From assembly GCF_036898095.1 (NCBI RefSeq), contig NC_090767.1, positions 30,265,358 to 30,329,357 of the forward strand: 64,000 nt of DNA. Reading direction: 5' to 3'. Position numbers and translations under genes: made by a program. Origin of the DNA: Palaemon carinicauda (Eukaryota > Arthropoda > Malacostraca > Decapoda > Palaemonidae). The notes under the pieces are model-generated. The model did no database searches and was not told the origin of the DNA. It worked only from the letters and a program-made list of their open reading frames with translations. Positions 35,777 through 48,451 of the stretch are shown here, piece by piece (the first letter of the stretch is position 1; the number at the start of each line of letters is the position of its first letter).

Positions 35777-37409
35777 ACTATAAATGTTGTTGTATATGGA
35801 ATGATTGTATTAATAAATTAAATTACTAGAATATTAATTCATTTCTCTTTATTTCATCAGAGGCTGGTCAAGATGATGGTGATCTTTTTAAAGACCACAA
35901 GACTCTACAAAAATAATAATCATCATCATCATCGTGCAGGTGTATCAATATCCCAAAGAGATCGGCAATCATGGCTCTCCATTCCTCTCTCTTTCCGACT
36001 CTCTCCTGCAGTCGAGCTGTAGATATTCACTGCATTAATTATAGGTAAGGGGTTAACTCAATAAGATATTTTTTTAAGTATGTAAGAACATTTAAAATGG
36101 AACACTCCTGCTTTTCAGGCTGTTGAAGTATCATTCAATCTTTAAATAACTTTTTAATACCAAATTTCAAAGTGTTTGGTTAAATTCTTCCTGCCAGTCC
36201 CAATGTACATCCTGTGTCCAGTGTTTATAGACCAAGTGCAATTTTTATTCCCATATTCTGTGCTTTAACTACCAATACGATACATTCATTTGCTTGTAGT
36301 ATAAAAGATGTTATTCCAACTTCATCCTGGCTTTTGTCTCTTCTCACGTTTTCATTCTCACAATTTCACAGACATCTCAACTAGTACTTCCCAGAATATC
36401 AACACAGCCACTTTTTTCACGTTTATTAACTTTATCCAAACTTTTGCCACTTTTCTCACTTTATAAAATGGCCCTCTCAATATGTAAGCAACTCCCACAA
36501 CATTCACTTGGCCCCTTATATTAATTTTCAACTCTGCACATCCATTTCAACATTCATATTTTTACCAATTCCATTTTCCTATCTTGTGCCTTCTAAATCA
36601 CTAGTGTGTCGCCCCCCCCCCCCCCTAAAAAAAAACCATTGCAGATCTAATGTCACTTCTATAAAACATTCCTTTAACCTTTGTAACCTTTGTACTGATC
36701 CCCTTCTATTTGTATAGTTAATTGTTAATTTGATTCTAAGTACAAGATCCAACTTTCTTGATGTCACCCAAACCCAGTTTCATTGTACCCTGTCTTCCTT
36801 CTACCATCCATTAAAATTGTCTTTTTCGGCTAGTCTAATGCCTTGATCTTCTTGTGCTTTGCTCCACATTTCTAGCTTAACAACAATAACAATATTATTA
36901 ATAATAATAACAATAATATAACAACTTATTACGCATTTTTACGGAACATTTAGGATGTTAAAAGAAATAGGAAATTACTTTTTTTACTGGGATTATTTAC
37001 CAACTTTTAGCATGTTCGTTTGTTAGTTTCCCGCCGGTAATATACGTTTTTTGTGATCAACAGTGGCGTATTATCATGTGCTGTTTATCAGCAAAGTATA
37101 GAAACCCTTTTGTTTGTTTTTTACTTGGCCAATTTGGGGATAAACGCTTTTGTCCACTTTTGCTGGAAACAGTGTTGTCTGGCTGTGAACTATGCAAAGA
37201 AACTTGAGGTTAAAAAGGCAATTCTTTCCGTAAAGGGAGAAGTGACATTAAATGTTCAAATCTTTTGGTATGATCAGTCATCCTACTACCAAATTGTGTC
37301 CTTTTTACGTAAGGTGGACAGATGTATTATGACATTAGAAATACCGGAATCTGTGGACATTATGCTGGTGATTATAAAAAGAATGAATGTACTTCAGATT
37401 TCGTCAAAT
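35774..37409. other. No gene supported
   Basis: 35930-36030 ('ggcaatcatggctctccatt', 'ctctttccgactctctcctg') resembles the repeat at about 61315-61400. A C run interrupts at 36611-36624. A 135-codon frame (37053-37460) is Cys/Leu/Val-rich with no known motif and runs into the tetranucleotide array. I do not call it a gene. Confidence 0.4.
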
Positions 37410-38273
37410 ATATTACTTGCTTTCTTGCTCATTTACTTACTTACTAGCTTGTTTGCTTGATTACTAACTTGCTTGCTTGCTTGCTTTTTTTACTTGCTGC
37501 TTGCTTACTTATTTACTTGATTGCTTACTTGCTTGCTTGCTTGTTTACTTACTTTCTTACTTACTTACTTACTTTCTTACTTTCTTTCTTTCTTTTTCTT
37601 GCTTGCTTACTTTCTTTCTTGCTTGCTTACTTGCTTTCTTGCTTGCTTGCTTGCACACTTTCTTACTTGCTTACTTTCATACTTTATTGCTTGCTTGCTT
37701 TATTGCTTGCTTGCTTTATTGCTTACTTTCTTGCTTGCTTGCTTACTTTCTTACTTGCTTACTTTCTTGCTTGCTTGCTTACTTTCTTACTTGCTTACTT
37801 TCTTGCTTGCTTTCTTACTTTCTTACTTTCTTGATTGCTTGCTTACTTGCTTGCTTGCTTTCTTTCTTGCTTGCTTGCTTTCTTGATTGCTTGCTTACTT
37901 GCTTGCTTGCTTGCTTTCTTGCTTGCTTGCTTACTTGCTTTCTTGCTTACTTTCTTGCTTGCTAGCTTGCTTGCTTGCTTGCTTGCTTTCTTACTTTCTT
38001 GATTGCTTGCTTACTTGCTTTCTTACTTGCTTGCTTGCTTGCTTACTTGTTTGCTTTATTGCTTGCTTGCTTGCTTACTTACTTTCTTGCTTGCTTGCTT
38101 ACTTACTTTCTTGCTTGCTTTCTTACTTTCTTGATTGCTTGCTTACTTGCTTTCTTGCTTGCTTGCTTGCTTACTTTCTTGCTTGCTTGCTTGCTTACTT
38201 GTTTGCTTTATTGCTTGCTTGCTTGCTTACTTGTTTGCTTTATTGCTTGCTTGCTTGCTTTCTTACTTTCTTA

Positions 38274-38304
<31 letters not shown>

Positions 38305-39366
38305 TCTTGCTTGCTTGCTTACTTGCTTGCTTGCTTACTTGCTTTATTGCTTGCTTTATTGCTTACTTTCTTGCTTGCTTGTTTACTTGCTTGCTTTCTT
38401 ACTTTCTTACTTGCTTGATTGCTTGTTTACTTGCTTTCTTACTTGCTTGCTTACTTTCTTTCTTGCGAGCTTACTTTCTTATTTGCTTGCTTATTTGCTT
38501 GCTTACTTGCTTGCTTTCTTTCTTGCTTGCTTTCTTGCTTGCTTACTTTCTTACTTTCTTACTTGCTTACTTTCTTACTTGCTTGCTTACTTTCTTACTT
38601 GCTTACTTGCTTAATTTTTTACTTGCTTACTTTCTTACTTGCTTACTTTCTTAATTTCTTACTTGCTTACTTTCTTGCTTGCTTGCTTACTTTCTTGCTT
38701 GCTTGCTTACTTGCTTACTTTCTTACTTGCTTGCTTACTTGCTTACTTACTTTCTTACTTGCTTACTTTCTTACTTTCTTACTTGCTTGCTTACTTTCTT
38801 ACTTGCTTACTTGTTTGCTTTCTTGCTTGCTTGCTTTATTGCTTGCTTGCTTTATTGCTTGCTTGCTTGCTTACTTTCTTACTTTCTTGCTTTCTTACTT
38901 GCTTGATTGCTTGTTTACTTGCTTTCTTGCTTTCTTACTTGCTTGATTGCTTGTTTACTTGCTTTCTTGCTTTCTTACTTGTTTGATTGCTTGTTTACTG
39001 TACTTGCTTTCTTGCTTGCTTTCTTGCTTGCTTACTTTCTTGCTTGCTTGCTTGCTTACTTTCTTGCTTGCTTTCTTGCTTGCTTACTTGCTTGCTTACT
39101 CGCTTGCTTTCTTATTTACTTGCTTACTTACTTTCTTACCTGCTTGCTTACTTGCTTACTTGCTTGTTTGCTTGCTTACTTGCTTGTTTGCTTGCATGCT
39201 TACTTGCTTACTTTCTTACTTGCTAGCTTGCTTACTTATTTACTTACTTTCTTACTTGCTTACTTACTTGCTTGCTTATTTACCTACTTTCTTACTTGCT
39301 TGTTTACTTGCTTACTTGCTTGTTTACTTGCTTACTTTCTTACTTACTTGCTTGCTTACTTACTTA
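37410..39366. repeat. CTTN tetranucleotide array, about 1.95 kb
   Basis: Almost perfect four-base periodicity of CTTG and CTTA units, with CTTT and rare variants in irregular order, and ATT-type slips. All the long Leu/Cys/Ala/Tyr-rich frames here come from reading the array in its three phases; none is a gene. Confidence 0.97.
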
Positions 39367-39377
39367 TAGTGCTGTTC

Positions 39378-39421
39378 TCCTGATCCTATCACGCAGGGGA
39401 ACCCTACTCTCTACAGGACCT
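39378..39421 (+). repeat. Short direct repeat R4, copy 1
   Basis: 'gatcctatcacgcaggggaa' then 'ccctactctctacaggacct', directly after the tetranucleotide array. Copy 2 is at 39898-39937. Confidence 0.75.
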
Positions 39422-39482
39422 ACAAAATCAGTTTATCGTATCATAAGTACTTAATAGATGTTTGTTAAAATACCACAATTGC

Positions 39483-39484
<2 letters not shown>

Positions 39485-39543
<59 letters not shown>
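39485..39543 (+). repeat. Poly(A) tract, 59 nt
   Basis: A pure A run lying between the two R4 copies; could be a retroposed 3' end or simple slippage. Confidence 0.97.
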
Positions 39544-39544
<1 letters not shown>

Positions 39545-39897
39545 ATTGAATATTGGTGAATTCGAAATGCTGTGATAATTATCAAGTTTTAAATTCAATA
39601 AGAAATATAAAGTTTTGAATAAGTTTTTGGATGGAAATTATTTTATTATAAATATTTTTCTTATTCGTGGTTGGGATAACTTAGATTAGTGTCATTAGAT
39701 GAAAACCCTTCATTTAGTTTTTATCATTTAATTGGTTTTGACATCTTAAATTAATTATGTTTTGTAAATTAGTGAATGTCGTTTACAATTATGTATTGAT
39801 AATAATAGCAGTCTTGCAAGATAAAAAGTAAACAGTAATTAGCCATTGTTTGATTAGAATATTCTGTAAAACTTGAACTTCAAGGGCTGGTTTCGTC

Positions 39898-39932
39898 GTC
39901 CTATCACACAGGGGAACCCTTATCACTATAGG

Positions 39933-40017
<85 letters not shown>
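39898..40017. repeat. R4 copy 2 and (CT)n microsatellite
   Basis: 'cgtcctatcacacaggggaa' then 'cccttatcactataggaccc' at 39898-39937, running into an 80 bp CT run to 40017. Confidence 0.85.
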
Positions 40018-40020
<3 letters not shown>

Positions 40021-40059
40021 AACTTTGTGATAGTCTAAAGAACAACTATAGCTCATTCA

Positions 40060-40239
40060 AATCAGCTCAGAAGTAACGGACACAAACTGGAATTGTAAAG
40101 GTACGACACCACTCAAAGTGGAAATTTCTTTACATACAAAATAGCAAATTCTTGGAATAGACTTCCAGCGGATGTAGTGAACAGTAACACTTAGGTAAAC
40201 GAGTTCAAGAATAAGTTAGACAAGATCATAATATCTTAA
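40060..40239 (+). pseudogene. LINE ORF2 C-terminal remnant
   Basis: In one phase the segment reads RSNGHKLEL, then a stop, then GNFFTYKIANSWNRLPADVV, a stop, and VNEFKNKLDKI. The F-x-x-K-I-x-N-x-W-N-x-L-P and FKN-x-LD patterns are typical of the last 60 residues of non-LTR retrotransposon ORF2. Two stops within 60 codons and absence of the RT show it is dead. It differs from the LINE end at 5085-5620, so it belongs to another family. Confidence 0.7.
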
Positions 40240-40779
40240 GTTGTCATTTGAGATGGTGAGAGAGCGAGTTTCAATAGTCAGTTCTGGAAATAACACAGGT
40301 GATGACAATGTTCATGATGAACTTTGTCATTGTCTCAGTTTGCCTTATTCTTTAGTAACGTATTTCTGAGGTCATTATAACATAACACTTCACAGAAAGT
40401 TACGACTGGACTTGTCCACTGTTTGGCCAAAGCCAGACAATCGGTTATCGGTTGTCCAAAGTTATTTCTGCTTGGTTTTGGAAAGAGACAGACTCGACTG
40501 GCGTTATCCTTAGTAGCCAAACTTACTTTTAAAAGGTAAAGTTTATTTGATTTTTGGATCACCTGAAGATCCACTATCTTAAATTTTCTCGTCTGAAGAT
40601 CCACCACCCTAAGCGAGGATCTTTAGGTGATAGTTTAAAGCTTAATAAAACACTTAATCATAAAATCAAAGTAATTTACTAAAACGTACTATAATAACCA
40701 AAATGTGAACTCGTTAATGTGGATATTGTGCTCAAAACCATTTTTAGGAAATCTGTCACATGAATTGCTGTAGGTAGGA
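40240..40779. other. No gene seen
   Basis: Contains a short near-repeat ('gaagatccact' at about 40564 and 40596). The 90-codon minus frame at 40335-40607 has no motif. No supported feature. Confidence 0.4.
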
Positions 40780-41054
40780 CAGTGCCATAGCCTCTGTACC
40801 ATGGTCTTCCACTGTCTTGGGTTAGAGTTCTCTTGCTTGAGGGTACACTCGGGCACACTATTCTTTCTTGTTTCTCTTCCTCTTGTTTATGTTTTTATAG
40901 TTTATATATGAAAAATTTATTCTAATCTCATTGTTCTTAAAATATTTTATTTTAATTGTTAATTACTTTTCCTTTCCTCACTGGGCTATTTTCCCTGTAG
41001 GAGCCCTCAGGCTTAAAGCATCCTTCTTTTCCAACTAGGGTTGTAGCTTCACAA

Positions 41055-41110
<56 letters not shown>
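40780..41110 (+). mobile_element. SINE-like element with LINE-type tail and (AAT)n end
   Basis: The clearest full-length copy of the family: 'gccatagcctctgtaccatg', 'gttctcttgcttgagggtac', 'tttatagtttatatatgaaa', 'cactgggctattttccctgt', 'ctagggttgtagctt', then an AAT run at 41057-41110. Confidence 0.75.
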
Positions 41111-41114
<4 letters not shown>

Positions 41115-41344
41115 TTAACAATTCTTGCAGCCACGCATTGGCTTTATATAGCATAATATATAGATTTCTTTAGTTATCCCAGAACCGCCTAACGTTACTT
41201 CATTTACATAGAAGATTGAAACAAACATTCCCCCCCCCCACCCTTGTTTTTGTTCCTCCATTTCGTTCACTCCAGGGATACATGTTATAAAGTATGAACC
41301 CACTTTTGCGTTCACAGTCTATAACTATAACTTTGACTACATCT

Positions 41345-42860
41345 ATAACTGTTATACTGCAGTATAACAATCTTTGTAATTTCTGATATTTTACTGAAAT
41401 TTTGACTATTAAAGTAAAACAAAAAAATTTCAGTAGGTATGTTACTCAGTGTGCTAGTTCCCCCTCATTTGTGGACAATAGTTTTAGGTGTGGTGTTTTT
41501 TGACAATTTAATTAATACAACCAATGAATTATGACTTGTTCAACAAATAAACCTCTTGTATTTGTTCGTGCTAACAGGAATCTCTTGTAACTAAATAGTT
41601 TTTTATGTCTGGCAGTCAACTCAGCTGTTGACATTGGATAGTCAACTAGTGACAAGCATCTTAAGGCTGGAAGGAATCTTAAACTATTTTGGGAGAAATC
41701 TAATTGAATTACAGTAGGCAAAAGTGAAAATGTTTCTATAATGTCCTTTTCAATTCTTTCCAGATTTGTGCTCCAGTTAGCTTGGTATTGAATTCATAAG
41801 AAACTGAGGACTGAAAGAGGACACTAAGGCTGTCATGCAACAAGTTGAGAAATTGCTACAAGAGAAACCTCTGTCTTCTGTATGAGACGAAGTTACGTCT
41901 GACACCATCCAGGGTGAACTAATACTGTGAACTTCGCTTTAATTAATGGTAAAATCCTCGTTCTAAAGTTCTATGCTTTTTAGAAGATAGGTTAGATTTC
42001 TGGCATTTAGTGCTGGTAGGAAGTTCCCCAATCAAGTACAGAATAATATTAGATTATGCTGAGTAAATAGTAGATATTTAAGATCTTTGGGTTTCTAGAA
42101 ATTGGTTTTCCATTCAGTGAGTTTTTTGTCCTTAATTTGAAACTGGAGTGATAGGCCTCATAGGATTTCACTTAAGCTGTGTTTGATCAAAATATCATAA
42201 ATTTTTGGTTCATGCTTTTTTTCTCTTTAGTAATTTATGGTATTTGGCAAGCTTTGATTAAATTAATGCATTTTTGTAAAAAGAAAAATTTAAATTCAAG
42301 TATAGTTTAATTCTAGACCTCCATTTAGACATTAAATAATAGTCACCTACTTTTTTGGACAACAAAACTTAAATTGACCTTTTTTGGTAAAATAATTCTA
42401 GGAAAATGGAGTTTGTTCAAGAAGTTGGGAAGTTGTGATAGTCTTTCAAATGTCTAGTGGGAGCTTATTGTATAGTCTTGGGTCCGTATATTTAAAGGCT
42501 CCTAGAGCCTACAGTAGACATATATCTAGGTTCCAATAATTTGAAATGATCTGTAACTATTCCCGTATTAACACGATTTGTTGGCTGCACAATATGTAGC
42601 AATTCTCTTAGATATTTTGGACGTCCAGTATTCAATTAAAAAAAAATCATGATAATTTGTTCATATATAGTTCTATGAACGAGAACTAAATTTCATAATC
42701 AAGAATATTTACAACGTCACACAAAAAGATACTTCGTGTATCATAGCACTACTGTAAATTTTTCACAATCTGTTAAACTAAATTGGACCCTCTATATAGT
42801 TATATATATGGAAGCTTGTTAAGGAGGTTAATTCGTTCCATAGTCACATTCAACATTACT
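41345..42860 (+). repeat. Tandem duplication D2, unit 1 (about 1.5 kb)
   Basis: Ordered blocks shared with 42870-44110 at an offset of about 1515: 'gacttgttcaacaaataaa', 'atagtcaactagt', 'cagatttgtgctccag', 'ggctgtcat' and 'gttgagaaattgct'. No kept reading frame. Identity is roughly three quarters by eye, so the duplication is old. Confidence 0.75.
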
Positions 42861-44110
42861 TTGAAACTGCACTACAGCCATCTTTGTGATTTGTGAAATT
42901 TTACAGAAATTTTAACTAGCGAAGAAAGGTAAAAACGCTCCAGGAAGTCTATTCCTCAGTGTACTAGTTCCCTGTCATTTTTGGCCAATAGTTTATTGAG
43001 TCTTTGTGTATTTTGACAATTGACTAACGCTACTCATGAATTTTGACTTGTTCAACAAATAAAACTTTTGTATTTACTCGTGCTTTCATGAATATCTTGT
43101 AACTAGTTTTTTTTTATTGCTGTTAGTAAACTCAGTTTTTAACATTAAATAGTCAACTAGTAATAAGTGTCTTAAACTTGGAAAGATTCTTAAACTATTT
43201 TGAGGTAAATTTTGTCAAGAACAGAAGTAGACAAAAGGGAAAATGTGGCTAAAATGTTTTTTTTCAATTCGTTCCAGATTTGTGCTCCAGCTTGCTTGCT
43301 TGATACGGTATTCACGACACTAAAGACTGAAAGAGGAAATGAAGGCTGTCATACAAGTTGAGAAATTGCTGTAAGACCTCGAATCCTCTCGTCTTCTGAA
43401 TGAGCAGAGTTAAGTAGGACTTCTTCTATGGTGTTATACAGTAAACTTAATTTGGATGGTAAATTTAGTTTGAAAGTTATGGGCTTTTCAGAAGCTAGGT
43501 TATATTTTTGTGACATTTGGTACTGGAGTGAAGTTACAAGAGTACAACAGAGATGGGGGTATCAGACTAGACTGATTAAATATCTGCCAATGAAGGTATA
43601 GAATTTGTAGATGTTGGGTTTCCATTTAGTGAGATTTTTTTTAGGAAGTGAAGTCTTTAGATTAAAATTTAATAGATAGGACTCACAAAGACTGTATTTG
43701 ATCAAAGCAGCATACATATTTTTGCTGAATAATTTTCCTTTTTAGTAAATCCCGTTAGTTGGAAAACTCAGATGAAATTCATGCTTTTTCGTTTAAAAAA
43801 AAAAAAACTTGTTTTAAACTAGACCTATGCTGATTTGGTTGGAAAGTTTGGAATTTCAATTGGTTGATTTTAGAGTTTAGTTCTATATTTCCGTTTAGTT
43901 GTGAGATAGGGCAGCTACTTGATTTAGACATTTTAGATAACAAAACTTAATCAACCTGTTTTTTTTGGCAAAAGTTTTCAGGTTCGAGTGAAAAGCTGTA
44001 AATCAGTTGAACAAGTTCAATTGTTATCGTAGGTGTTTAGTGATGTCAGTGTGCGCCATATTTGGTATGTTGTAGGTCTTAATTCAACGTAGTATTTATT
44101 GTTTTTTCTA
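42861..44110 (+). repeat. Tandem duplication D2, unit 2
   Basis: Diverged copy of 41345-42860. The most conserved part (43030-43400) is bounded by a splice-acceptor-like 'ttcgttccag' and a donor-like 'ggatggtaaattt'. Confidence 0.75.
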
Positions 44111-44264
44111 GCAAAGGTCTTTCTACTCGTATTTGTGTGAATTCACTGTTGAAAACTTAACATAGGAACTCGAGCACATCCTTTTATCAGTTCTTAATGT
44201 TTTGTCCTGAAATATTTCAATTTCTTCTCCAAAATAATTTGTTGGTTTTTAGAATTTCGTAATT

Positions 44265-46630
44265 TTGGGGCTCAAAATATCCTACTTTTGGGTAACTTAA
44301 AATATCTTACTTTTGGGGATTAAAATATCCTACTTTTGGGTAACTTAAAATATCTTACTTTTGGGGCTCAAAATATCCTACTTTTGGGTAACTTAAAATA
44401 TCTTACTTTTGGGGCTCAAAATATCCTACTTTTGGGTAACTTGAAATATCTTACTTTTGGGGGATTAAAATATCCTACTTTTGGGTAACTTAAAATATCT
44501 TACTTTTGGGGGATTAAAATATCCTACTTTTGGGTAACTTAAAATATCTTACTTTTGGGGCTCAAAATATCCTACTTTTGGGTAACTTAAAATATCTTAC
44601 TTTTGGGGGATTAAAATATCCTACTTTTGGGTAACTTAAAATATCTTACTTTTGGGGGATTAAAATATCCTACTTTTGGGTAACTTAAAATATCTTACTT
44701 TTGGGGCTCAAAATATCCTACTTTTGGGCAACTCAAAATATCTTACTTTTGGGGGATTAAAATATCCTACTTTTGGGTAACTTAAAATATCCTACTTTTG
44801 GGTAACTTAAAATATCTTACTTTTGGGGATTAAAATATCCTACTTTTGAGTAACTTAAAATATCTTACTTTTGGGGCTCAAAATATCCTACTTTTGGGTA
44901 ACTTAAAATATCTTACTTTTGGGGGATTAAAATATCCTACTTTTGGGTAACTTAAAATATCTTACTTTTGGGGGATTAAAATATCCTACTTTTGGGTAAC
45001 TTAAAATATCTTACTTTTGGGGCTCAAAATATCCTACTTTTGGGTAACTTAAAATATCTTACTTTTGGGGGATTAAAATATCCTACTTTTGGGTAACTTA
45101 AAATATCTTACTTTTGGGGGATTAAAATATCCTACTTTTGGGTAACTTAAAATATCTTACTTTTGGGGCTCAAAATATCCTACTTTTGGGCAACTCAAAA
45201 TATCTTACTTTTGGGGGATTAAAATATCCTACTTTTGGGTAACTTAAAATATCCTACTTTTGGGTAACTTAAAATATCTTACTTTTGGGGATTAAAATAT
45301 CCTACTTTTGGGTAACTTAAAATATCTTACTTTTGGGGCTCAAAATATCCTACTTTTGGGTAACTTAAAATATCTTACTTTTGGGGCTCAAAATATCCTA
45401 CTTTTGGGTAACTTAAAATATCTTACTTTTGGGGATTAAAATATCCTACCTTTGGGTAACTTAAAATATCTTACTTTTGGGGGATTGAAATATCCTACTT
45501 TTGGGGGCTTAAAATATCCTAATTTTGGGGATTTAAAATATCCTACTTTTGGGGATTAAAATATCCTACTTTTGGTGGCTTAAAATATCCTACTTTTGGT
45601 GGCTTAAAATATCTTACTTTTGGGTGACTTAAAATATCTTTCTTTTGGGTGACTTAAAATATCTTACTTTGGGGGATTAAAATATCCTAATTTTGGGGAC
45701 TTAAAATATCTTACTTTTTGGGGACTTAAAATATCTTACTTTGGGGGATTAAAATATCCTAATTTTGGGTGACTTAAAATATCTTTCTTTTGGGTGACTT
45801 AAAATATCTTACTTTTGGGGGCTTAAAATATCTTACTTTTGGGGATTAAAATATCCTACTTTTGGGGATTAAAATATCCTACTTTTGGGGATTAAAATAT
45901 CTTAATTTTGGGTGACTTAAAATATCTTACTTTTGGGGATTAAAATATCCTACTTTTGGGTTACTTAAAATATCCTACTTTTGGGTTACTTAAAATATCC
46001 TACTTTTGGGTTACTTAAAATATCCTACTTTTGGTGGCTTAAAATATCCTACTTTTGGTGGCTTAAAATATCTTACTTTTGGGTGACTTAAAATATCTTT
46101 CTTTTGGGTGACTTAAAATATCTTACTTTTTGGGATTAAAATATCCTACTTTTGGGTGCTTAAAATATCCTACTTTTTGGGGATTAAAATATCCTACTTT
46201 TTGGGGTTCAAAATATCCTACTTTTTGGGGTTCAAAATATCCTACTTTTTGGGGCTTAAAATATCCTACTTTTTGGGGCTTAAGATGTCCTGCTTTTTGG
46301 GGATTAAAATATCCTACTTTTGGGGCTTAAAGTATCCTACTTTTTGGGGCTTAAAATATCCTACTTTTTGGGGCTTAAAACATCCTAATTTTTGGGGCTT
46401 AAAGTATCCTACTTTTTGGGGCTTAAAGTATCCTACATTTGGGGGCTTAAAGTATCCTACATTTGGGGTCTTAAAGTATCCTACATTTGGGGGCTTAAGA
46501 TATCCTACTTTTGGGGGCTTAAAATATCCTACATTTGGGGGCTTAAAATATCCTACTTTTGGGGGCTTAAAATATCCTACTTTTGGGGGCTTAAAATATC
46601 CTACTTTTGGGGCTTAAAATATCCTGATTT
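44265..46630. repeat. Minisatellite M1, about 24 bp unit, 2.37 kb
   Basis: Unit 'taaaatatcctacttttggg' plus 3-5 bases. In the left half, units alternate as dimers ('ggctcaaaatatcc' with 'gtaacttaaaatatctt'), and a block of about 461 bp including the rare variant 'gggcaactcaaaat' (44726 and 45188) is repeated. In the right part, unit variants with 'tttttgggg' dominate. Frames such as GLKYPTFW or LKISYFLG repeats at 46130-46640 are by-products of a 24 bp period. Confidence 0.97.
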
Positions 46631-46837
46631 TTTCAGTTGATCTGATTTATGAAAAACATAATATTGCTTTAAAAATGACCGAAAACAGGACTCAATTTGT
46701 GCATTATGAATCTTAATTTGTTATATTCTGTGAGTTCCTATTAACACTTTTGCCTTTCAGGTTAACATGACCTTCTCCTAGGATGCTTCAAACTCTCTAA
46801 CCAAAAGGATGAGGGACATTAAGAACGACCCTGGATT
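46631..46837. other. Spacer with acceptor-like site
   Basis: Ends with 'cacttttgcctttcaggtta' near 46746-46765, a good pyrimidine-AG context, followed by the GC-richer 46770-46990 segment. Not enough to call an exon. Confidence 0.3.
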
Positions 46838-46959
46838 AGTCCTCTGGGATCCGGACTCTCCTGGCAAAGTCCTTCAGAGCAAGTGGAACTTCTAGAACAG
46901 TCCTCTGGGATCCGGACTCTCCTGGCAAAGTCCTTCAGAGCAAGTGGAACTTCTGGAAC
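46838..46959 (+). repeat. 61 bp tandem duplication
   Basis: 'agtcctctgggatccggact' begins at 46838 and again at 46899; the two units are nearly identical ('tctagaaca' against 'tctggaaca'). Confidence 0.93.
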
Positions 46960-47264
46960 ACCATTTTCTCCCTATGAGGATTTGAGTATCTAAGTTCAAG
47001 TTTTAAGTCTCGGACAGTAAGCTAAGTTATATTGCCAGCTTACTACTAATTTACCTAAGTTCTTTCATTTTTAATTTCATGAATTTAGTTTTCATAGATT
47101 AAATTCCCTTTGGAAATGACTTTAATGAATAATTTAAGGCTAAAATTCATTTATAAATCAATTTAGGTCTATCTAAATCCATGTCAATAACTAAGATTGC
47201 AATATTGGGTAAACTAACCTGAGGTCTTTTAGATAATAGATTTTTGGTCGTCCTGATAGAAGTT
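46960..47264. other. No gene seen
   Basis: AT-rich spacer between repeat arrays. Confidence 0.4.
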
Positions 47265-47640
47265 ATTTCAAGTAGATGCTGGGCTGTTTCAGGTAGAAGC
47301 AGGGCGTTTTTTAGGTTGCTGCTGGGCTGTTTCAGGGAAATGCTTGGGTGTTTCGTGTAGAGGCAGGGCCATTTCAGGTAGGAGTTATTTCAGGTAGAGG
47401 CTGGGCTGTTTCAGATAGATGCAGGCTGTTTCAGGTAGGCGCAGGGCTGTTTCAGGTAGACGCAGGGCTGTTTCAGGTAGACGCAGGGCTGTTTCAGGTA
47501 GACGCAGGGCTGTTTCATGTAGAGAATGGGCCATTTCAGGTAGGAGTTATTTCAGGTAGAGGCTGGGCTATTTCAAGGAAGAGTTATTTCGGGTAGAGGG
47601 TGGGCTATTTCAGATAGAGGCAGGGCTGCTTCAGTTAACT
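47265..47640. repeat. Minisatellite M2, about 20-21 bp unit
   Basis: Unit 'gggctgtttcaggtagacgc' with variants; the four units at about 47430-47520 are almost perfect. A larger period ('ggccatttcaggtaggagtt') appears twice. The 82-codon frame through it is an artefact. Confidence 0.92.
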
Positions 47641-48361
47641 TTCAGTCTGGATTTATTTATATGATTTAGTGGGATTGGACATTCAAATCATGAGATCACA
47701 GAAGCAAAGTTTTAGCTATTTTTTTTTCTATTTGTCAATTTTGACTTTCAAGAATTGAGTATTTTTAGTAACATTTGAAAAACCTTTATGAATATTAAAG
47801 TAGGTTTTAGTTTGTAATCTATATAATTTTTAAAGTTCAGGAAATAGGAACATGTTAGTAAATTAGTTGGGGAAATTGTCAAACTGTAGTGTTATTGTAT
47901 TAGGAATTAAGTTTATGTAAGATTACTGAATTATCCGATGCCAAAACTTTCAGTTGATGGAAATGAGGTTTAAGTTTAAGTATACATAATTCATTTATTT
48001 TTGTGGTATTTAAATTGAGCTGCTTTAAATGCTTATTTCAAGGTGTGTTCTTGTTTAGCCTTTCAATTTTCCTTTCTGTCCTATAAGCTTGAGGTTCCTT
48101 AACACAAAACCCTTTCTAGTTTCAATAATATACCTTGGATAGTGGATCCCCCACATTGTAGTTTAAATTTTATAAAGGATAATAACTAACAACTTTATTT
48201 GAAGCAATCTAAAGTTTAAATACACTATTGGTCCTACATTTAAAAATCTAGAGTAAATATTTCAATGTCTTTAATTTGTATTAAAAACTTATCCCTCTTT
48301 TTATTCTTAATTTTGTAACATTTAGTATTTGATGAAAAGTCCATCCTCCGTCCCCATGTTA

Positions 48362-48364
<3 letters not shown>
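47641..48364. other. No gene seen
   Basis: AT-rich, no supported feature. Confidence 0.45.

Positions 48365-48446
<82 letters not shown>
48365..48446. repeat. (CT)n microsatellite
   Basis: Pure CT run of about 41 units. Confidence 0.97.

Positions 48447-48451
<5 letters not shown>

Noticed and set aside
37053..37460. 135-codon frame before the tetranucleotide array
   Set aside because: No motif, unusual composition, and its end is read from the array; no second line of support.
37457..39383. Many overlapping Leu/Cys/Ala-rich frames, 75-255 codons
   Set aside because: They are the three phases of one CTTN tetranucleotide array, not genes.
46130..46640. Repeated GLKYPTFW-type protein frames
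   Set aside because: Produced by the 24 bp minisatellite period, present in several phases at once.
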